DNA of 7,600 nucleotides. It comes from an uncultured Chthoniobacterales bacterium. GTDB taxonomy: Bacteria > Verrucomicrobiota > Verrucomicrobiia > Chthoniobacterales > CAKUMP01. A program made the position numbers and the translations under genes. The stretch lies in the NCBI GenBank assembly GCA_934667795.1, contig CAKUMP010000108.1, positions 1-7,600 on the forward strand, given 5' to 3'. The notes under the pieces were generated by a model. That model ran no database searches. It was not told the origin of the DNA and saw only the letters and a program-made list of their open reading frames with translations. Shown in pieces: positions 4,867 to 7,600 of this stretch (its first letter is position 1; the number at the start of each line of letters is the position of its first letter).

Positions 4867-7600
4867 ATGATGTTTCAATCTGAAAATAATCGAAAAATTT
4901 TGCCTTCTTCGCAAGGGCGTTCCCGAACTGCGGGACGACTGAAGATAGCGGCTGTGGTCGCCATTCTTTTAGCAAGTGGAGGGGGAATCAGACAAACTGT
5001 GGCCAATGAGGATGTATTATTGAATCCTGGGGAGTTATTACCTCAGACTCCGCAGGTGACTTCTACTCCGCGACCACAGGTAACACCTGTGGTGACACCG
5101 GAACCTTCTTTTGGAACATCCGGAGGGTATGGAGTGCCTTATGCAGCGCAACAGCAGTATCCTTATAATCAGCAGGGATATGGCCAACCGTCTTATGGAC
5201 AGCAGGTTCCTCAGGGAATGGGCTATATGGCTCCTCTGAATTATCAGCAACTCCAGCAGCCTGCTTATGGACAAGGGCAACCATATAATTATCAGCAACC
5301 TTCCTCTTATGCAGGAACCACAAATCCTGTCCCTTCTTCAGGTTATTATGCGCAGCCATCACCTTACCAGCCCCAGGGGTATGCTCAAAATTACCAGCCG
5401 GCGAATTATGGACAACCAGCGTATGGTCAGCAGCCCGCTTATGGTTCGTATGGAGGCCAGCCCACTTATCAACAACCTCCCCAATACAATTATAGTGCAC
5501 CTGCTTATAACACGCCGCAATATAATGCGCCTGCTTATGGTCAGCAACAATATGCACAAACCCCTCCTTATGGACAGGGGCAGCAGCAACCTTACGGCCA
5601 ACAGCCGTCGTATGGTCAGCAACCGGCTTATGGACAACCGCAACAACAACCTGCGTACGGTCAACAGCAGCCGGCATACGGGTACCCCAGTTATCAGAAT
5701 CCGGTGACGTCCGGGGGGTATGACATGGTTCCGCCTCCACCGATGCCTACCGATGCGCCATTGCCTTCGGCATCTCCTACCGCAACGATTACAACAGAAA
5801 TAGAAATTCCTGTCCCGGAAGCGGTATCTGTTTCTCCGACAGCGACCCCCTTTATTGATACTCCGACGGTGGTTTACGAGGAAGAGCAGCCCGGTGTGGT
5901 GGCTCCCGGCGAAGAAGTGGGGCCTAATCCTTCACAGTTGCTGGAGGAAAAGAGATATTCGGAATTAGAGCCGTTGATTATTGAGCAACAGGATCCGAAA
6001 CTGGCGATTGCTATCGGGTGGTCGTATTATAATTCAGGGAACTACAGCTATGCAGCCCCCTGGTTTGAAAAATCTTTGGAATGGGATGCGAGTAGCGGAG
6101 AGGCCGCTTACGGGTTAGCACTCACGCGCTATCGTCAGGGGAATTTTTCCCAGGCGGAAGCAATTGCACGGTGGAAGCTGAATGAATATCCTGCAATGGG
6201 CGGTTTGATGGGAGACATTCTGATGTCTCGTGCAGTGGCCGCACATCGTATGAAAGATTACATCACGAGCGCGCGTTCGCTGGATGAAGTCCAGGTATTT
6301 CGTCCGCTGACACGTGGTGAAATGCTGATGCAGTCATGGAATTTTTATCACCTTGGAGATTATCCACGTGCGGCTGCTGAATTTGAGCGGCTGTATGTTG
6401 CGATGCCGGACAACTATGCGGCTGCCGGGTTATTTTCTGCCTGTTCCCAAATGCGGGATTGGGACCGCCTGAAAGCACTGTCTGAACAATACGGAGGCTC
6501 CATCGCACAATTTTATCAGGAACATATGCGTGAGCGCAATGAACGGATGGGCATGGGGGCACGTCCACGTAAATTGACTCGACGTACGGTGGTCAAGTCT
6601 GGCTATAATCCTGGCTATTATGGAAAAGACGGTACCAGCTATGGTGGCAGCTATGCTTCCAAACAGGTGATTGAGGAAGACTGGGGGCCAAAACTGACTC
6701 TGGGGATTGGGTATCGCCAGAAATCCGGAGACCCTGGATTGGACAAGTTAAAAGAAGTTCGTGGACCTTTGCTTGAAGCGACCATTTACCGGGATGGGAT
6801 CCACACTTTGGATCTGTGGGCGAATCTGCTGAGCCTGGATAGTGAGAATTTACCTAAGAGAGAAACGATTGGGAAAGTTCCGGATATGGATCCTTTGCCG
6901 GACTACCGGTACCGGCCGAAGACAAGTTATGACGGGATGCTGGAATTTGGAATCCGCTATCAGAAGGAAGCGATGTTATCGCCGATACTGGAATTGGGTA
7001 TCAGTCCTAGCGATGGAGAAATTGACCCGACGCTTGTAGGGATGATTGGAATGAAAGGATATACGGAATGGGGGTATTGGCAGGCAGAGGTTTTCCGTGA
7101 ATCCAATAAGGAATCGCTCTTGGCATATACCGGGATTCGGGATCCTTATTCCGGAGAAAAATGGGGGAGAGTGACAGATAATGGGTTACGGTTAAGTGCA
7201 TTTTATACCTGGCACGAAGACTGGAGCGCATTCGGTGTCGCAAAAATGGCCAGCCTGAAAGGGAAAGGCGTTAAAACAAATGAACATGTTCGTTTGGATC
7301 TGGCTCTGAACCGGGTTTATCAGTATGAGGATTATCAGTACGTCACCCTGGGACCTATTTTGTCGCTTGAACATTTTACCGAAAACCTTTCTCATTTTAC
7401 CTATGGACATGGGGGGTATAACAGCCCTGATTCGCTGGTTCAACTTGTTGTTGCCGGACGATTTATGACCAAGGAAGAAAGAAATTATCTGGTAAAAGGA
7501 CAGCTTGCACTGGGGTATCAGCATATTGATGAAGATGATGCGCCGTATTTTCCAAAAAATCCTGATGGACGCATACATCGAGAAGAGGCAACCGGAACAC
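4867..7600 (+). CDS. bcsC: Cellulose export outer-membrane protein BcsC with Gln/Tyr/Pro/Gly-rich insert (3'-partial)
   Basis: BcsC bridges the periplasm with a TPR superhelix and forms the outer-membrane beta-barrel that releases cellulose. The frame is open to the window end (911 codons seen; perhaps 65-80 missing, judged from the E. coli barrel). Residues 1-46 form a signal peptide with a long basic n-region, hydrophobic 27-36 and likely cleavage after TVA. A Thr/Pro-rich linker (about 58-78) leads to residues 80-285, which have no charged residue and are dominated by Gln, Tyr, Pro and Gly. A Pro/Thr-rich, then acidic linker follows (about 286-355). About three or four TPR-like repeats span 377-546 (for example YYNSGNYSYAAPWFEKSLE). 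A basic stretch (about 555-578) and a Tyr/Gly-rich linker (579-600) precede the barrel from about 602. The barrel has BCSC_C hallmarks: KSGDPGLDKL, SLLAYTGIRD, EKWGRV and FTYGHGGY. The start follows the bcsZ stop by 2 bases with no visible Shine-Dalgarno; ATG 4870 is equally possible. Confidence 0.93.
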   Translation, partial: MMFQSENNRKILPSSQGRSRTAGRLKIAAVVAILLASGGGIRQTVANEDVLLNPGELLPQTPQVTSTPRPQVTPVVTPEPSFGTSGGYGVPYAAQQQYPYNQQGYGQPSYGQQVPQGMGYMAPLNYQQLQQPAYGQGQPYNYQQPSSYAGTTNPVPSSGYYAQPSPYQPQGYAQNYQPANYGQPAYGQQPAYGSYGGQPTYQQPPQYNYSAPAYNTPQYNAPAYGQQQYAQTPPYGQGQQQPYGQQPSYGQQPAYGQPQQQPAYGQQQPAYGYPSYQNPVTSGGYDMVPPPPMPTDAPLPSASPTATITTEIEIPVPEAVSVSPTATPFIDTPTVVYEEEQPGVVAPGEEVGPNPSQLLEEKRYSELEPLIIEQQDPKLAIAIGWSYYNSGNYSYAAPWFEKSLEWDASSGEAAYGLALTRYRQGNFSQAEAIARWKLNEYPAMGGLMGDILMSRAVAAHRMKDYITSARSLDEVQVFRPLTRGEMLMQSWNFYHLGDYPRAAAEFERLYVAMPDNYAAAGLFSACSQMRDWDRLKALSEQYGGSIAQFYQEHMRERNERMGMGARPRKLTRRTVVKSGYNPGYYGKDGTSYGGSYASKQVIEEDWGPKLTLGIGYRQKSGDPGLDKLKEVRGPLLEATIYRDGIHTLDLWANLLSLDSENLPKRETIGKVPDMDPLPDYRYRPKTSYDGMLEFGIRYQKEAMLSPILELGISPSDGEIDPTLVGMIGMKGYTEWGYWQAEVFRESNKESLLAYTGIRDPYSGEKWGRVTDNGLRLSAFYTWHEDWSAFGVAKMASLKGKGVKTNEHVRLDLALNRVYQYEDYQYVTLGPILSLEHFTENLSHFTYGHGGYNSPDSLVQLVVAGRFMTKEERNYLVKGQLALGYQHIDEDDAPYFPKNPDGRIHREEATGT
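5104..5721 (+). repeat. Region encoding imperfect PAYGQ/YGQQ repeats, 206 uncharged residues within BcsC
   Basis: This in-frame low-complexity segment encodes BcsC residues 80-285. By hand count, residues 99-278 contain 47 Gln, 33 Tyr, 30 Pro and 23 Gly out of 180, and the whole 206 residues contain no Lys, Arg, His, Asp or Glu. YGQ occurs 11 times and PAYGQ five times, densest in 5521-5690. Synonymous codons differ between units (PAYGQ is written five different ways), so the DNA itself is not a clean tandem repeat. Such composition is typical of intrinsically disordered, prion-like segments. A role in the periplasm is inference. Confidence 0.9.

Noticed and set aside
5560..5690. A CRISPR-like or DNA tandem repeat array
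   Set aside because: The units are short, in one reading frame, vary in codons, and have no unique spacers. They are protein-level repeats.
5063..5740. A 225-codon open frame on the minus strand opposite the repeat region of bcsC, plus other open frames in the same stretch on both strands
   Set aside because: The biased CAG/TAT/GGN/CCN codons of the repeat region remove stops from other frames. The products are low-complexity, have no recognisable domain, and lie opposite a well-supported exporter gene.
4867..7600. A fusion or frameshift artefact joining an unrelated Q/Y-rich protein to BcsC
   Set aside because: The single frame is open without a stop from the signal peptide through repeats, linkers, TPRs and barrel, and the secretion signal sits directly behind bcsZ, so the arrangement looks like one natural gene.

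Overview
The window is one stretch of a bacterial cellulose synthase (bcs) operon. All four genes lie on the + strand and are packed end to end: bcsA (5' end cut off by the window), bcsB, bcsZ and bcsC (3' end cut off by the window). No promoter, terminator, RNA gene, mobile element or CRISPR array is visible. The signal peptides, periplasmic domains and outer-membrane barrel show a Gram-negative (diderm) organism. Base composition is roughly balanced by eye. BcsA resembles, from memory, the Rhodobacter-type (alphaproteobacterial) sequence more than the E. coli one, but I cannot place the organism to a phylum with confidence.

Layout: 1-1950 is the catalytic inner-membrane synthase BcsA with its GT2 domain, channel helices and c-di-GMP-binding PilZ domain. 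1947-3797 is BcsB, the periplasmic, membrane-anchored partner, overlapping bcsA by 4 bases. 3797-4864 is BcsZ, a secreted GH8 endoglucanase-like protein, overlapping bcsB by 1 base. 4867-7600 is BcsC, the periplasmic scaffold and outer-membrane export pore. It starts 2 bases after bcsZ and stays open to the window edge.

Together, BcsA polymerises UDP-glucose and pushes the glucan across the inner membrane when c-di-GMP is bound. BcsB receives the chain in the periplasm, BcsZ is normally thought to trim or edit chains, and BcsC carries the polymer through the peptidoglycan layer and outer membrane.

The unusual part is the periplasmic machinery. BcsC has a 206-residue stretch without a single charged residue, very rich in Gln, Tyr, Pro and Gly with repeated PAYGQ/YGQQ units, like the prion-like regions of eukaryotic FET proteins. 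The usual long TPR superhelix is cut down to about three or four repeats. BcsB seems to lack its first carbohydrate-binding domain, and BcsZ has Asn where the family's catalytic-base Asp is expected. These changes suggest a remodelled periplasmic export path in which a disordered Tyr/Gln-rich segment takes the place of folded scaffold.
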